From positions 634,001 to 698,000 of the forward strand of contig JACVTC010000028.1 of assembly GCA_016946835.1 (NCBI GenBank): a DNA stretch of 64,000 nt, read 5' to 3'. Of the stretch, positions 36,546 to 51,500 are shown one piece after another. The translations under genes and the position numbers were made by a program. Source of the stretch: Neocallimastix lanati (nom. inval.) (taxonomy: Eukaryota; Neocallimastigomycota; Neocallimastigomycetes; Neocallimastigales; Neocallimastigaceae). A model generated the notes under the pieces. It was not told where the DNA came from and made no database searches. It worked only from the letters and a program-made list of their open reading frames with translations. How positions within the stretch are numbered: the stretch's first letter is position 1; every line of letters starts with the position of its first letter.

Positions 36546-37360
36546 TAACCAGTATTTTTTTTTTTTTAATAACTTTATTTATATATATTGTAATAATTTA
36601 CAAAAGGAATAAAAAAAATATATTTTAAAAAAAATAAAAAAATAAAAAAGTAAAGAAAATAAAGAAAATAAAGAAAATAAAGAAAATAAAGAAAAAAGAT
36701 TTTATTACCTAATCTAAAATATATATATATATAAACTTATATTATATTAAATTTTTTTTTTAAAATAAAAATAAAAATAAAAATAAAAAAAAAAAAAAGT
36801 TTTTATTAACTAATATAAAATGTATATAATGTATAATAAAAACTAATAGAAAAGAAAAGAAAAAATCTAAAAAAAATATGAATGATAGATAAAATTAAAA
36901 AAATAAAAAAAAAGAATTTTTCTTAAAGATAATAATTATTTTGTTTGATTTTCTTAAACATAATTTCTAGAGTAAAAAAAAAATAATAATAAAGATGAAA
37001 AAGAATAAAAATAAAAAAATAAAATAAAATAAAGTAAAATTATATAATATAGTATAATATAATATAATATAAAATAAAATAAAATATATAGTTCAAATGT
37101 AAATATAAAGTACAGATTTAATAATATAATATAATAAAATAAAAAAAATTTTTTAAAAAAAATAAAACTATATTAATATAGAATAAAATAAAAATAAAAA
37201 AATAAAGTAAAAGTATATAATATAATAAAATATAAAATAAAATAAAAAAAAAAAGTAAAATTATATAATATGATATAAAGTAAAATTATATAAAATAAAA
37301 TAAAATAAAATTATATAATATAATATAATATAAAATAAAAAAAATTATTTTTATATATTC
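36546..37360. other. A/T-rich 3' flank of the giant gene
   Basis: Mostly AAATA-type simple sequence, including a 9-bp tandem AAAGAAAAT (about five copies, 36653-36694). No coding signal. Confidence 0.5.
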
Positions 37361-40300
37361 TTATTTCTCTGGTAATTTAATAAATACTAAATAAAAGGCC
37401 TATTTCACATGATACAAAGATTATTATATGAAGTAATATAATAAATAAAATAGGTTATCCCCAATTATTATTAATTAATATTATTAAATATATATATATA
37501 TATATATAAATATAAAAAAATATTAGTATTATATTATTATTAATAATTTTCTTTTTTTTTTTTTTTTTCTAAAACGATCATATTTATTCAAAAATTTAAT
37601 TTATAAAAAAGAAAAAAAATAATAATAATTTTAAAAAAATAATTTTAAAAAACTTACATTAACAATTGGAGTAATTCTACGAATATTATCATGATCAGAA
37701 AATTGACCATTAAAGAATTTTCCTTCCAACAATTTTTCCTTTTCATATTCGTCATAGACATAATGAAGTTTAGTTTTCATGATGGAAGGATCCACATCCT
37801 TATTAACATCACATTCATAGCCATTTGGCGTAACGATAAAGAATTCACGTAGTTTCAATTTATCAGAAGAAATGGCACGACTAATATCTTCATAAAGTAA
37901 AATCGATAAAGGAATCAACTCACTCTTTAAATACTTCTTTTTCTGTTTTGCTTTACCCTTATTCTTTTGATATCTTGGGGATGGAGATTTTTTTGATTCA
38001 TCACTGTTAGCATCACCATCAGATATCTCCATATCTACATCCATATCCACATCCATATCCATCATTTCTTTTTCATCATTATCAAATTGCGTATTATTAT
38101 TATTTTTAATTTCCATTTCCATTTCCATTTCATTTTCATTTTCATTTCCATTTCCATTTCCATTTTTATTTTCATTTTCATTTCCATTTTCATTTTCATT
38201 TTCATTGTCTACTTCCATATCATCATCATTTCCTTCATTATCACTTCCTTCATTATCACCTTCTTCTTCATCCTCCTCCTCTTCATTGAAACCTTCATAG
38301 AGGTAACCATCCTCATCCATCAATTCACCCACCCTAATATTCTTACTACCGACAATAAAGAGACCACCATTCTTTAATTTTTTTAGAGCCTCTTTGGCCT
38401 GTTGGATTACAAAATGACGATAGTCATTAATCCATTGAATTTGCGAACGTTTAAAGATATAGGTGGAGGGAATATCCAAATGAGGGATAAAGATTAAGAA
38501 GAGTTTCCTTCGTTCCAAATCGAAATTCTTTTCCTCCGGCGTATTAAATATTTTTTGGAAATAAATATAATTATTACTATTCGTATCCTTATTTAATTCC
38601 ATCAGGAGGCCCAGATTAACCAGACATTCATTATTTTTTTGAATACGTCGTTGACGTTCCAATTCATAATTGGAAATCGTACTGGCATAGACACTGCTTT
38701 CCGTAATTTCGTTTGAATCCAGGGCTCCGGAACCCTCTTCGTTGTCAAGAAAGTCTTCCTTCTCCTCCACTTCATCCACACAACTAGGATGCGTAAAACA
38801 GAGATCTTGAAGTTCTTCCTGATAATCAAAGAGATCAATTTCTTCCCAATACTCATTATCCTTTCCAAATCTTTCCAACATACGAGAAAGGGTTAACTCT
38901 TGAAGACCATAGGAACGTGATATGGATAAATTCCATACAGTACCAATAGCCACAGATTTTCTTTCCGATGGGTAACTTGGAATTAAACGAATACTTTTAT
39001 TATATGGAATCCTTATTTCAGCTTCCGTTATGGTTTTAGTTTCGTTACCATTCTCGTTATCATTTTCATTACCATTTTCGTTGGTGTTTTCTTTACCATT
39101 TTCATTACCATTTTCATTACCATTTTCATTACCATTTTCATTACTATTTTCATTGCCATCTTCATTGCCGTTTCCGTTACCATTTTCATTACCATTTTCA
39201 TTGCCATTTTCATTATCATTTTCGTTGGCGTTTCCATTGCCGCTTTCTTTTTCATGGTTTTTATTAAGGGTTAAAGGTTTCAAAGTATAAGGAGGTTCTT
39301 TAGGTTTAGGAACTTTCCGGAGGATAATGATGAATTCATGAGTAAACATTAAAAAGTTATGTTGCGTACAGAGGAAGAGACCGAGCGGCGACGCCTGACA
39401 ATACCTTTGACGTTTTAAAATAAATTCTTCAATGACGAAACCTTCATTCAAATAATTACGAATCGTTTGATAGGACACCGGTTGATAATAACGACCACGA
39501 CGATTATCACCAATACCAAGAACACAACGACAATTTGGTTTTAAAAGTCGCCAAGTTTCCTTAACCACTTTGGTCATTTCATGATAGAAATCATCTAAAT
39601 CAGGGTAACGAGACAAATCCCCTTCAATATGCGAACTGTAGGCGACACAATCCTTATAAGGAGGGTGAGAAAGAATTAAATCATAGGAGGAATCCACAAA
39701 AAGGGGTCCCATCAATGATCGAGAATCCCCTTGAATTAAAATAGGACGATGTTCGGCATTGGGTCGATCTTTTTCATCAAAAGTATCCGGAAAGACGAAG
39801 GAAAGGTTCCGTTGACTCAACTGAATACTTGTTGGATTGATGTCAATACCACAGGATTTACGTTGTAAAAGGAAGCATTCTATCACATCCGTACCTCGAC
39901 CTAAAAAGTTGGAAAGGATTTTATCATTACGATTGGAGTATCGAAGAAGAGCCATTCGTACAATTTGTGGGAGCCATGTACCATGATAATCGGTACCGGA
40001 ATGGGTAGCCCAACGAGGAGCTCTGGTGACAATATCGTAGTAGGAATAATTAAAGAAAAGAGAATAAATTTGTTCCTCGGTAGGACCATACGTCTTCAAG
40101 TATTTCACCACCTGCTGCTGTTGTTCACTTTCCGTTTGAATTTTGGCGTATAGATCACGCGTAAGATAGTATTGATAAGCATAATCCTCCACGGCGGCAG
40201 CATACCGACCCACATTAGAGGAAGCGTTATAGCCGACGACATCGACGACATCCACCGCCTCCACATCCTTGGAATTTTGATCCCCATTAATAAATTGGGT

Positions 40301-43300
40301 GGGGGCCTTCGTGAAACATTTTTCACACATAATTAACCCGTTATAACCGTAACGCCATGGGGTCTCTGAAGTGATTTCCTCATTACAATAAATACAACGA
40401 TTCACCTGTTTTCCGTTACCATTCTTATTTTTATTTTTATTTTTTCGTCTCCGCTTCAAGTCCGTCTGTAGATAGTATCTACTCTTTTTCTCATAGTATT
40501 CAATCTCTTCTTCCTGCTTCTCCTGTAAATTACTCTTTTTATCCTTCGAGAAAATCATCTTAAATTGTTCCTTTGGATGATCATGATCGGTAGGGAAAGA
40601 ATGTTCATAGCATTCCACACAGAGATCAAAAGTAGTGAAATAATTATCATTACTACATTTTTTGCAAGTATACCAAAATTCTTCCTTAAATTGTTTACCA
40701 CAAACATCACAACTGTACGTTTCCTCCCAGCTATCCAATTCTTCATTGAGACGTTCATGATACGGACACCAAAAAATCATGCCTTCCTCAAAATAGGTTT
40801 TCTGTTTATGCGTACAACTTAAATGATACGTTTTATGGCATCCTGGATCAAAACATTTAATGGTGGCTCCACGATGTTTGCACTCGGCACATTTCGTTTT
40901 ACGAGCACGATCTAAGGCAGCACTCACATTAAACCAATGACCTTCTACCGACTGATATACTCCCGGGGTATAATACGTACAATATTCATGAGCCCAGAAG
41001 GGTTGAGTAAGTTTATCATGGCCGGGACGGAAAGGATAATGACTTATGAATAGTTCACCACTTGTAAATTCACCTTCCTCACAAAAGGCACATTTTTTTG
41101 AGAGAGGCTTTTGTTTACCAATGCCTATACCAGTACTGAAATTGATTTCGGTATTATTACCATTACCAGTATCAGTATCAGTATCAGTACCATTACTATT
41201 ACTATTACTATTATTATTATTATTACTATTACTATTATTATTACTATTACTATTACTATTACTATTATCATCATCATTATCATTATCATTATCACTACCA
41301 ATAGAACCAGTAGCATTAGTAGTAGTAGTAGTAGTAGTCGTAGTCATCGTAGTCGTTGTAATATCAGAAAGACTACTACGATCAAGACGTTTATAATAAT
41401 TCATATCCAATACTTCCATTTTATGACCCTGTTCCAACAACTGTTGATCATGATATTCCGTATTCAGTTTTTGACAAGCAAAAGAGAGACGAGGATGAAT
41501 ATGTGATGGGAAATTACATTGAATACAGAAGAGACAAAGATTGTAACTAGTTTCCTGTTGTTGTTGTTGTTGTTGTTGTTGTTGATGAGGATGACGAGGA
41601 TCTTTTGTGTTATCTTGAGAAGAAGAAGAAGAATCCTCTTCAATAGGTTTTTCACAATACGTACAATAGTAACGAACATCCTCTATACGACGATTACAAC
41701 CTCGACAAAATAGTATGGGACCATGACTAGCAAGAAGATCTTCCTCATCCACTAAACCTCGACTACCAGGAAGACCACCACTGCCACCACCCATGGCTTT
41801 CCTATCCCCCATTCTTGGTTCCCATAGTTTAATTTCTTGATTAGGTAAAATATGACCACAAATGACGCGTTTTTCATTGTTAAAGTTCCCGGCAATGAAC
41901 GAAAAGTTATCGTAACCCTCCTCACGAATTCGATGACTATCCCGCGTACACCATTCACGACTCAGCTTCAAACGACCTTGAGCATCACAATAGACTTGTT
42001 TAATGTAGAGTTGATCATTATTAGTATAAATGGTACTACAAGGGATCCATTCTTCTAAAGAGAATTTATGATTAGAATAATGACCCTTCTTCATACAAAT
42101 AGATAATGAGGTACCAATCTTTATTTCCTCTTCCTTTTTCTTAACAGCCAAACGAGTATGATACTCTTCTGGATATTCTTCTTCGGTAATCTCACGATCC
42201 GCAAAAGATTTCATAAAAGATGTCATCGTACGAACTATGTCACTTTTCTTTGAATCATTTTCTTTATTATTCATCATTTCACTATCTTCTTCATCGTCAT
42301 CATTATCATTACTATTATCATTATCATTATCATTATCATTATCATTATCATTATCAATATCATTTTCAGCATCATCCTTATCACCATCATTCTTATCATT
42401 ATCATTATCATTATCAATATCATTTTCATCATCATCCTTATCACCATCATTCTTATCATCATCAGTATTATTATGATCATTATCATTCTTATCACCGACA
42501 TTATTATCACCATCATTATTATCATCATCATTACTATCATTCCTATTTTCAGCATGAGCATTACGATGGTGGAAATCACCAGTCAGAAGATTTTCATCTC
42601 TTCCTTCAACTTCTTCTTTGTCCCTTTTAGGGATACTCTCATTATGAAGAGAAGAAAGTGAATCATTCACCTTCTCTCCCTTATCTATTTCAGTCTCATT
42701 CGTATTCTCATTAGGGTTATCTAATATCATTTCCATTTTTTCAATTTCCTTTTCCTCTTTAATATTTTCATTTTCATTTTCTTCCCTAATACCTGTCATA
42801 TTATCTACTTTCTCTACACTACGATTATTAATATTACTATCAATATTACTATCTTTTATATTATCCTTTCCATTTTCTTTTCCATTTTCTTTTCCATTTT
42901 CTTTTCCATTTTCATTAATAGTCATCATCACATCACCATCTTCATCCATGGTATTATTTTGCTTTTTATTTTCATGGGCAATTTCTACGACTTCATTACT
43001 TGTATCAGTAGTTGGATTTGGACTGAGCGGTTGCTGAACCATCTCATTGGAAAGAGAGAAAATGGCTTCCTCTTTAATAGTATCATCTTCATTTTCTGAT
43101 GATGGATTAATAGTATTCTCTTCTTCCTTGATGGAAGGTTCATGACTATGGATATCATCCTTCAATGTGATTTCTTCAGACATATCTTCCTTCATTGAAA
43201 GATCATCATCCTTGTGATGACGACTATGGGTTTCTTTATTAGATTCCATTTTCATTTTAATAAACCTCATATAACATTCATACACTTCTGAACCTTCTGA

Positions 43301-43530
43301 GGCCGTATCCAAATCCATATCACTGGAAGAATCATTTTCATTTTCTTCATCCTCTTCTTCTTGTTTCTTTTCTTCTCTTTCCATTTTTTCTTTTTCCATT
43401 TTTTCTTTTTCCTTTTCTTCTTTTTCTTTTACTTCTTTTTCTTTTACTTCTTTTTCGTTTTCATTTTCAATTTCCATTTCCATTTCCATTTTTTTATTGG
43501 TCATACTACTACTTTCTAATACTTTATTAC

Positions 43531-43572
<42 letters not shown>

Positions 43573-46500
43573 AAGTAACATCGATTTTTTTGGTGGTGGG
43601 TCTGTCGATCATCATCGAAGAAGATTTCAAATCCTCCAATTCAACTTTAACTTTAATATCAGCCGTAGCAGTAGCAGTGATTGGTTTTTCGTTCGCAACG
43701 GAATCATTCACTTTTTCAACTTTAATATCAGTATCCATAGTTTGTTTATTCGTCACCATAGAATCAGTTCCATGATTCATCTCAACCTCAACTTTAATTT
43801 CAGAAAGGTTTTGAGAAGTAGAAGTTGATGGAATCTGCTTAGATGCTTTAGAATTTGATATTTTTGATATCTCTTCAATATTTTCCTCTTTCTTTTCTTC
43901 TTTCTTTTCCTCTTTCTTTCCTTCTTTCGTTTCCTCTTTCTCTTTCTCTTTCTCCTTTTCATTTTCTTTTTCATTTTCTTTTTCATTTTCTTTTTCATTT
44001 TCTTTTTCCTTTTTCACCTTACTTTCTTTCTTAGTATTACCTTCTTTCCTATTTTCTTTCTTCTTCTTCTTTTCATATACCTTAGGATCATAATCCATAA
44101 TATCAAAACAATTTTCAGGTTCAAACATCCCAAATCGAAAACGAATATATTTATCAGTATCGCCATTTTCAATTTCTTCTCTATAGAGGGTGGTTAACTT
44201 CTTTTCACGGAAAACACCACCATTAATTCGAGCCTTATAAAATTGATAAAAGAGAAGGGCATTTTTACGTCGTTGATTAAATTTTATAATTTTTTTCTGA
44301 AATGGATCCAGTTTAGAATTAGATTTAGATATAGATTTAGATTTAGATTTAGGATTAGATGTTGGATCTGAATTTGAATTTAAATTTGAATTTGAGTTAG
44401 GCTCTGAATTAAGTTCTGAATTAGATTCTGAATTAGGTCCTGAATTATTAGAATCAGAAGGATCATTCTTATTGGTAGGAGTTCCGTCACCGTCACCATC
44501 GTCACCATCACCATGACCATCACCATGATCATCACCATGACCTTCACCATCATCATCATCATCATTATCAACATCATCATCACCACTCAACATTTCCGAA
44601 TGTTTAACCAAGTAATGACGATGCGTATATTCCTCAATCGCCTTTAAAATTTCTATTTGATCCTTCAATGAAAGCGGCTTACCACCAACCATTGAATATT
44701 CAAAGGAAGGATGAAGAGGAATACCAATGGCCTTTTTCATTTCATTTTGTTTAACGACATCACATTTCTCGATCATGAAATCGATTAATAACATTTTAAA
44801 GGTGTAAGCGGTGATGCCATCCTTGGTGTAGGTAATTCTTTCAAAGAATTTCGGATCACAATCCACCAAATCTTTATTCTTCTTACTAATCCAATCATCC
44901 CAACTCTCATCCCAATCAATGTAATGAATGAGAATTCCTTCCATTTCCTCATTAGTGGCGCGATCCACAATAATATCCTCTTGTAACATTTCCACAGCAT
45001 AAAATACATTAAATTCCTCGTCAAATTTAAAAATTTTTTTACCCTGTTCAAATCGAATGGGTTCAAAATCTTTACCGTATAATAATTTATTAAACGTATC
45101 ACGATCCTCTTCCAACACCTCACAATCTTTATATTTTTCAATGAGAGGTTTACGACCACGTTTCTTTAAATTATTATCATTACTATTACCATTACTATTA
45201 CCATTACTATTATTATTACCATTACTATTACTATTACTATTACTATTACTATTACTATTACCATTACTATTATTATTACCATTTTCCACTCCATATCTTT
45301 CTTCAAAAGTTTCTTTTAATTTTTTTGGCTTTTTTGATTCTTTTGCTTCTTTTGTTTCCTTTGCTTCCTTTAATTTCTTTTTTTTAGATTCTTTGGATTC
45401 CTTGGGCTCCTTTAGTTTTGATTTTTTTAATTCTTTGGATTCTTTCGATTTTGATTCTTTTAACTCTTTGGATTCATTTAATTCTTTAGGCTCCTTTGAT
45501 TTTGGTTTTCTTCCTCTTTTCTTAACCTCCTTGGTATTATTATTATTGGGGGTATCGACCAATTCTGAAAAATTAGCACTTTCAACTTTAGTATCCACTG
45601 ACATGTTCGTGGAGTTTTCTGGTGTTAATAAAGTAGACTGATCCACGACGGAATTTTGATTGTTAGAATCATCTTTTATTTTTTTCTTCCTTCCTCTTTT
45701 ACTTTTTTTAATAGTATTATCACTATTATTGTTGTTGTTATTATTATTATTGCTATTATTGTTATCGCTGTTGTTGTTATTGTCGTTGTTGTTGTTAGCA
45801 TTAAATTGTTTTTCCTTTTCCAAGTCTTGATGATATTTTTCTAAATCACGAGCAATATCTTCTTCATTATATTCAATAGGTTCTGGAGGATCTTCGATTT
45901 TTTTCACTTTTGGTTTACTTTTACTACCTTTAGGTCGACCTCTTCCTCTCTTCACATGAATATCTAATGGTTTATTACTATTATTATTTTGGAAATTAGA
46001 GAGTGAACCTAAATGAACTTCATCATTTGATTGTTGTGGGAATAGATTTAGATTTAGGTTCTTTACGAACTGATCTTCTACTTCTTTTTCTTTTTCTTCT
46101 TTTTCTTTTCCTGTTTTTATTAAATCATTCTTTGAAAGAATACGATATCTTCGACTATTTAATGGAATCCATTGTTGATTTTCTCCATCTGGTAAATAAT
46201 ATTTTACTTTAAGTTCATTAGGCGTTAAATCCATGACATAACCTTGACACCAAGTATTTTTAGAATCCAATACTTCAATTGCAAGATCTTTCTTTAAATA
46301 CTTACTATCTGGATTATTTATGATAGTTAAAATATCATCATCATCATCATCATTATTATTATCATTATTATCATTAACATCATTACCATGATTATCATTA
46401 TCATCATTATCAGAATTTGAAATAAGTTCTTCATCTCTTTCACTTTTGTTGTAAGATGATAATTTATTGGCGATAGGTTCAGATTCATACTCTTCTTCAT

Positions 46501-46799
46501 TAGATAAATCATTATCGTATTCCATTGGCATTGGCGATTCATATAAAATCTGAGAATTTGAAGAATAACGATAATTTCTTTTTGAAATTTTATTATTACT
46601 ATTTATATCATCACTATGAATGTCATTACTACCACTTTCATTAATACTTTTATTAGAATACATAAAGGTTCTTTGATCATCTAATATCTCTTCTTTTTCT
46701 TCTTCATTATTAGTATTATTATTATTATATATTTTTATTATTATATTTTTATTATTATAAATATTATTATATATATTTTTATTATTATAAATATTATTA

Positions 46800-46887
<88 letters not shown>

Positions 46888-46902
46888 TATTATTATTATT
46901 AC

Positions 46903-46954
<52 letters not shown>

Positions 46955-46983
46955 ATTATTATTATTATTATTTTCATTATTAT

Positions 46984-47028
<45 letters not shown>

Positions 47029-47574
47029 CCTAATTAACTGTCATAAAAACATATCAATATTTTACCTTTCATAGTGACATAACGGTTTTGTTGATCAAAT
47101 TTTTTACTTTTTTCTTTTTCTTTCACGGCAAGGTTGTCATAGCTATTTTTTTCATAATCTTTGGACAAAGACTGAGGATAAGAATTTGAAATGGTGGAAG
47201 AAAGTGATTTATTCGAATCACTAATCATTGATCTATTAGAATTTAGTAGAGATGAAGGGTTGGAGGTCTGATCCTCATTCGATTCACATAAAAATGAAAT
47301 TTGAAATTTATTGTATAAATTAGGATTAGAATTAAAATAACTTAAATTACTTTTTCTCATCGAAAGTAAAGATTTTGCACCTTCTACCTGATTACTATTA
47401 TTATTATAAAAGGTATTTGTAGAAGATTGAGAATAACTAATTTGCTGGTTATAATCCCTATTATTACTATTATTACTATCATTATTACTTTTAATAGTTG
47501 AAGTAAAAGAATTTTTATCAAAGTAATTTGTTTTTTGATCAAAACTTTATTTATATATATATAAATATTAAAAA

Positions 47575-47605
<31 letters not shown>

Positions 47606-48484
47606 TACAAAAAATATAAGAATAATATAATATAATAAAGAAAAAAAAAAAGTAATAACAATAATAATATTAATAATAAATATAGTAATTATAATAATAT
47701 TAATAGTATTAAATAAATAAATATATATTATATAATTTAAAAAAAAAAGTTTAGAAAAAAAAACAAAATATAAAATACAATAATATTATTAATATTAAAT
47801 ATATATATATATATATATATACATTATTATTTAATATAATTGAAATTTAAAAAATACATAATTAATATATATTTATTTTTCTACTCTATTATATTTATCT
47901 ATTTAGATTATATATTATTATTATTAATTTACCTTTGAGGAGGACTAGCATAATCATTACTATTATTGTTATTATTATTGCTAGATACTGAAGACGAAGA
48001 AGAAGAATAAAAGGTAGAAATAGGGGAACTATAAAATTTTTGATTAGTCTCTTTGGATGATGTTCCGAAGGTAGACTGATTATTCGAATAGGATAAATTA
48101 GTATTGAAGGATGAATTATTATTACAATTTAATGAAGACTTTGATAAAATTTCAGTATCAACGGAAGAGACAGAAGATTGTCCATTGCTGTAGGAAACAT
48201 TAGAACGTTGACTATAATCTATTGAGGAATAAGGAGTGCTAGGGAGTTGACGTAACTGAATAGTATTTTTATTTGATTTATTAATCACTGAAGAAGATAT
48301 AGTGGAATAAGGATATGGAGAAGATAATGGAGATTGATTTAATGGATATGGGAATATTTGGTTATTTTTTAAATTTGTATGTATAGGTTCATGTGGCTTT
48401 AAATGATTAATTGATGGTGTGCTATTATTATTATTATTAAAGGTATTGTTGTTACTATAATTATTATTATTGTTATTATTATTA

Positions 48485-48516
<32 letters not shown>

Positions 48517-51500
48517 GTTATTATTATTATTGTTGTTGTTGTTGTTATTAGTTGAGGATATACTATAGACAGTAGTGGCCGAATTAGAAACAGTAGAACT
48601 ATTACTTTCATAGATGGAACGATCACTAGAATTATACTGACTTTTACCAGAATGATATGAATTAGAGTAACTATAATCATTACTAGCGATACTATTTACT
48701 GAATTGAAATCATAGTCAACTTTAGAACTATAACTGGCACGATCACCAATACTAGTAGGGTTTATAGAATTAATTCTACTACTATTACTATCATTAAGTG
48801 AATTATTTATTGGATTATTAGATGGTGTATTAATATAACTGGTATTATCTTTAGTAGTATAATTACTTGGATACATTTTATTCATCGATTTTTGACTGTT
48901 ATATGAATTTGTATATGAAACAAAATTATAATTTTGAGAATAATTAATGTTATTGTTATTGTTGTTGTTGCTACCGTTTCTGTTATTGTTATTGTTATTA
49001 CCAATACTATTAATGATATTGTTATTATTATTATCATTTTTATAATTAGAATATAAAGATTCTTTTGAATTCATAGAAGGTATTGAGGATGTACTACTAA
49101 TTGTTGAATAATTAGGTGACATAGGAGAAATAGAACCGGTATGGGAAGAAATAATAGATTGAGTAGATAATGCGGGGGATGAATAAGTTTTATTACTAGA
49201 ATTAATTGATGAACGAGGTATACTAGAAGTTATATTAGTATATGGAGAAAACATTGAAGAATTTACATTTCCTCTATTAGTAAAATTGGTATAATGATTA
49301 ATTGAATTAAAATATACATTATTAATATTTTTATTACTATTATTAGAAATAGTATTAGTATTTATATTAGTATTCATATTAGATTTCATTGTTGTATTTA
49401 TATTAGTATTTATATTAGATTTCATAGTCGTATTTATATTAGTATTCATATTAGTATTCATATTTGAGTTGGTTCTAATATTACTAGAATTGAGAAAGAT
49501 ATTTGTATTTGAATTAGGATTAGTATTGATAGTAGGATTACTATTTGTGATAGGATGAATGATGGTATTATTGACTGAATTAGAAGGAAGATGATTGGAG
49601 TTAGTATTTAAATTTGAGGATAAATTGTGATTAGAGTAGTTATAGGAATAGGATTGATAGGTAGGATGACGTCTCATTAAATCCATGGTCATGGCCATAG
49701 CCAAATCAATATTTTTGTTTCTTTTAATTTCTTCTTCATTCTGTTCTTTTTCAATTTTTTTTTTACGTCCTCTCTTTTTTGGTTTGTTTATTGGGGTTAA
49801 AAATGATGGGGTTAAAACAACAGAATTCAGGAGTGGAGCAGTTAGAATAGATGGGTTTATAGGTATGGGTAGGGTAGGATGAATTATTCTTGTTGAAGTA
49901 TTCATAGATGAAACCGTGTCATCTTTTCTTGGTCTTCCTCTTTTCTTTTTTTTTTGTCCATTATTATTACTATTATTATTACTATTAATGTCATTATTTT
50001 TATTATTACTATTAATATCATTACTTTTATTATTACTACTATTATTATTAGCATTTAAATTTTCTTTTGGTGTAGATAACGACTTTGATTTATTACTCTG
50101 ATTTTCTATTAAATGATTATTTGTTTTAACCCCTTGATTTATTGTATTAATTATGGGAGCCTCATTACTTATGGTATTGATTGGATAAGAATTTATTTTT
50201 GGTGTTATGGTTAATAATGTTGATTCATCATTTTGTTTCTCTGGCAAACGACTTTCAGGGTTTGCGCTTTCCTTCGGAGTTAAATAGGATTTCTCTATTT
50301 TATTTGATACCGTTAATGAAGTATTGAATTTAATATTATCTTTATTATTAATAATATTACTATTACTACTACTACGATTATCATTATCATTATTATTAGA
50401 ACTATTTGTAAAAGTATTTATACCAATATTAGTATTTATGTTAGTACCAATATCCGTATTTGTAGTTATGTTAGTATTCATATTCCTATTGGTATTTGTA
50501 TTAGTATTAGTATTAGTATTAGTATTGGTATTGGTATTAGTATTAGTATTGGTATTGGTATTGGTATTGGTATTGGTATTGGTATTGGTATTGGTATTAG
50601 TATTTGTTTTAGTATTCGTACTCATATTAGTTTTACTATTACTATTACTATTACTATTACTATTACTATTACTAACAATTTTCGGACTAGTTTCTGGGGA
50701 AGGAATTAACGATTGATCCTTTTCATTACTATTTATTGTTAAACTTTCAGATTGTTTTTGACCCTCCGCCGGCTTAGGACTGGTTTCCGGACTTGGAATA
50801 AATTTTGATTTGGCATTGGACGACGACTTACGACTATTATTTTCTGAATAATTAATGACATTACTAACCCTTGAACTACTACCAGTAAAAATACGTTTAC
50901 ATTGAAAACAGAGTACTGTATTAAATAATTTAATGGATGATCTTAAGGGAATTGTTTTATTACATGATTCACAAACAACTACTTAATAATAAAGAATTTA
51001 AAGGTGTTATATTTTTATAATATTACATAATATAATAATATATTATAATATCCAATATTAATATATAATATTTATAATTAAGAAGATTTTTTTTTTTAGA
51101 GACACATAAAATAAAAAATAAAAAATTATATAAAAAGCATTATTTCTAATAAAAAAAATTTTATTTGTCTTAAAATTATAAAATACATTAAAAAATAAAA
51201 TAGTAATAATAATAATAATAATAAATTTCATTTTAATTCATATTTAAAAAAAAAATAAATAAATAAAATAAATAAATAAAATAAAATAAAATAAAATAAA
51301 TATATAAATAAATAAATAAATTTCATTATAATTCTTATTTAAAAATTAAAAAATGACAAATATAATAATTTTAGAAATTTCAATTTCAATAGTAAATTAA
51401 TTATATTATTATTAAGGAATATATTACAATTATTAATATTATTATATTATTATTTTATGTTTATTATAAATATTTTAATTAAGCTTATTAATAAATAATT

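Noticed and set aside
37631-37657. Stop at 37631 as the natural end of the giant protein
   Set aside because: The last ten codons follow a perfect GTAAGT donor, and an in-phase exon at 37361-37399 gives a more protein-like end.
38087-46212. Many plus-strand frames rich in Phe, Leu, Ile and Ser opposite the giant gene
   Set aside because: They are the complement of Asn/Glu/Lys/Asp-rich codons and repeats of the minus-strand gene, with no domains or independent start context.
46663-46663. Start of the methylase gene at the Met at 46663
   Set aside because: The frame continues upstream without a stop to an acceptor that joins in phase to exon 4, so this Met is probably internal.
46741-46977. 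Poly-isoleucine frame
   Set aside because: A reading of the (TTA)n intron microsatellite.
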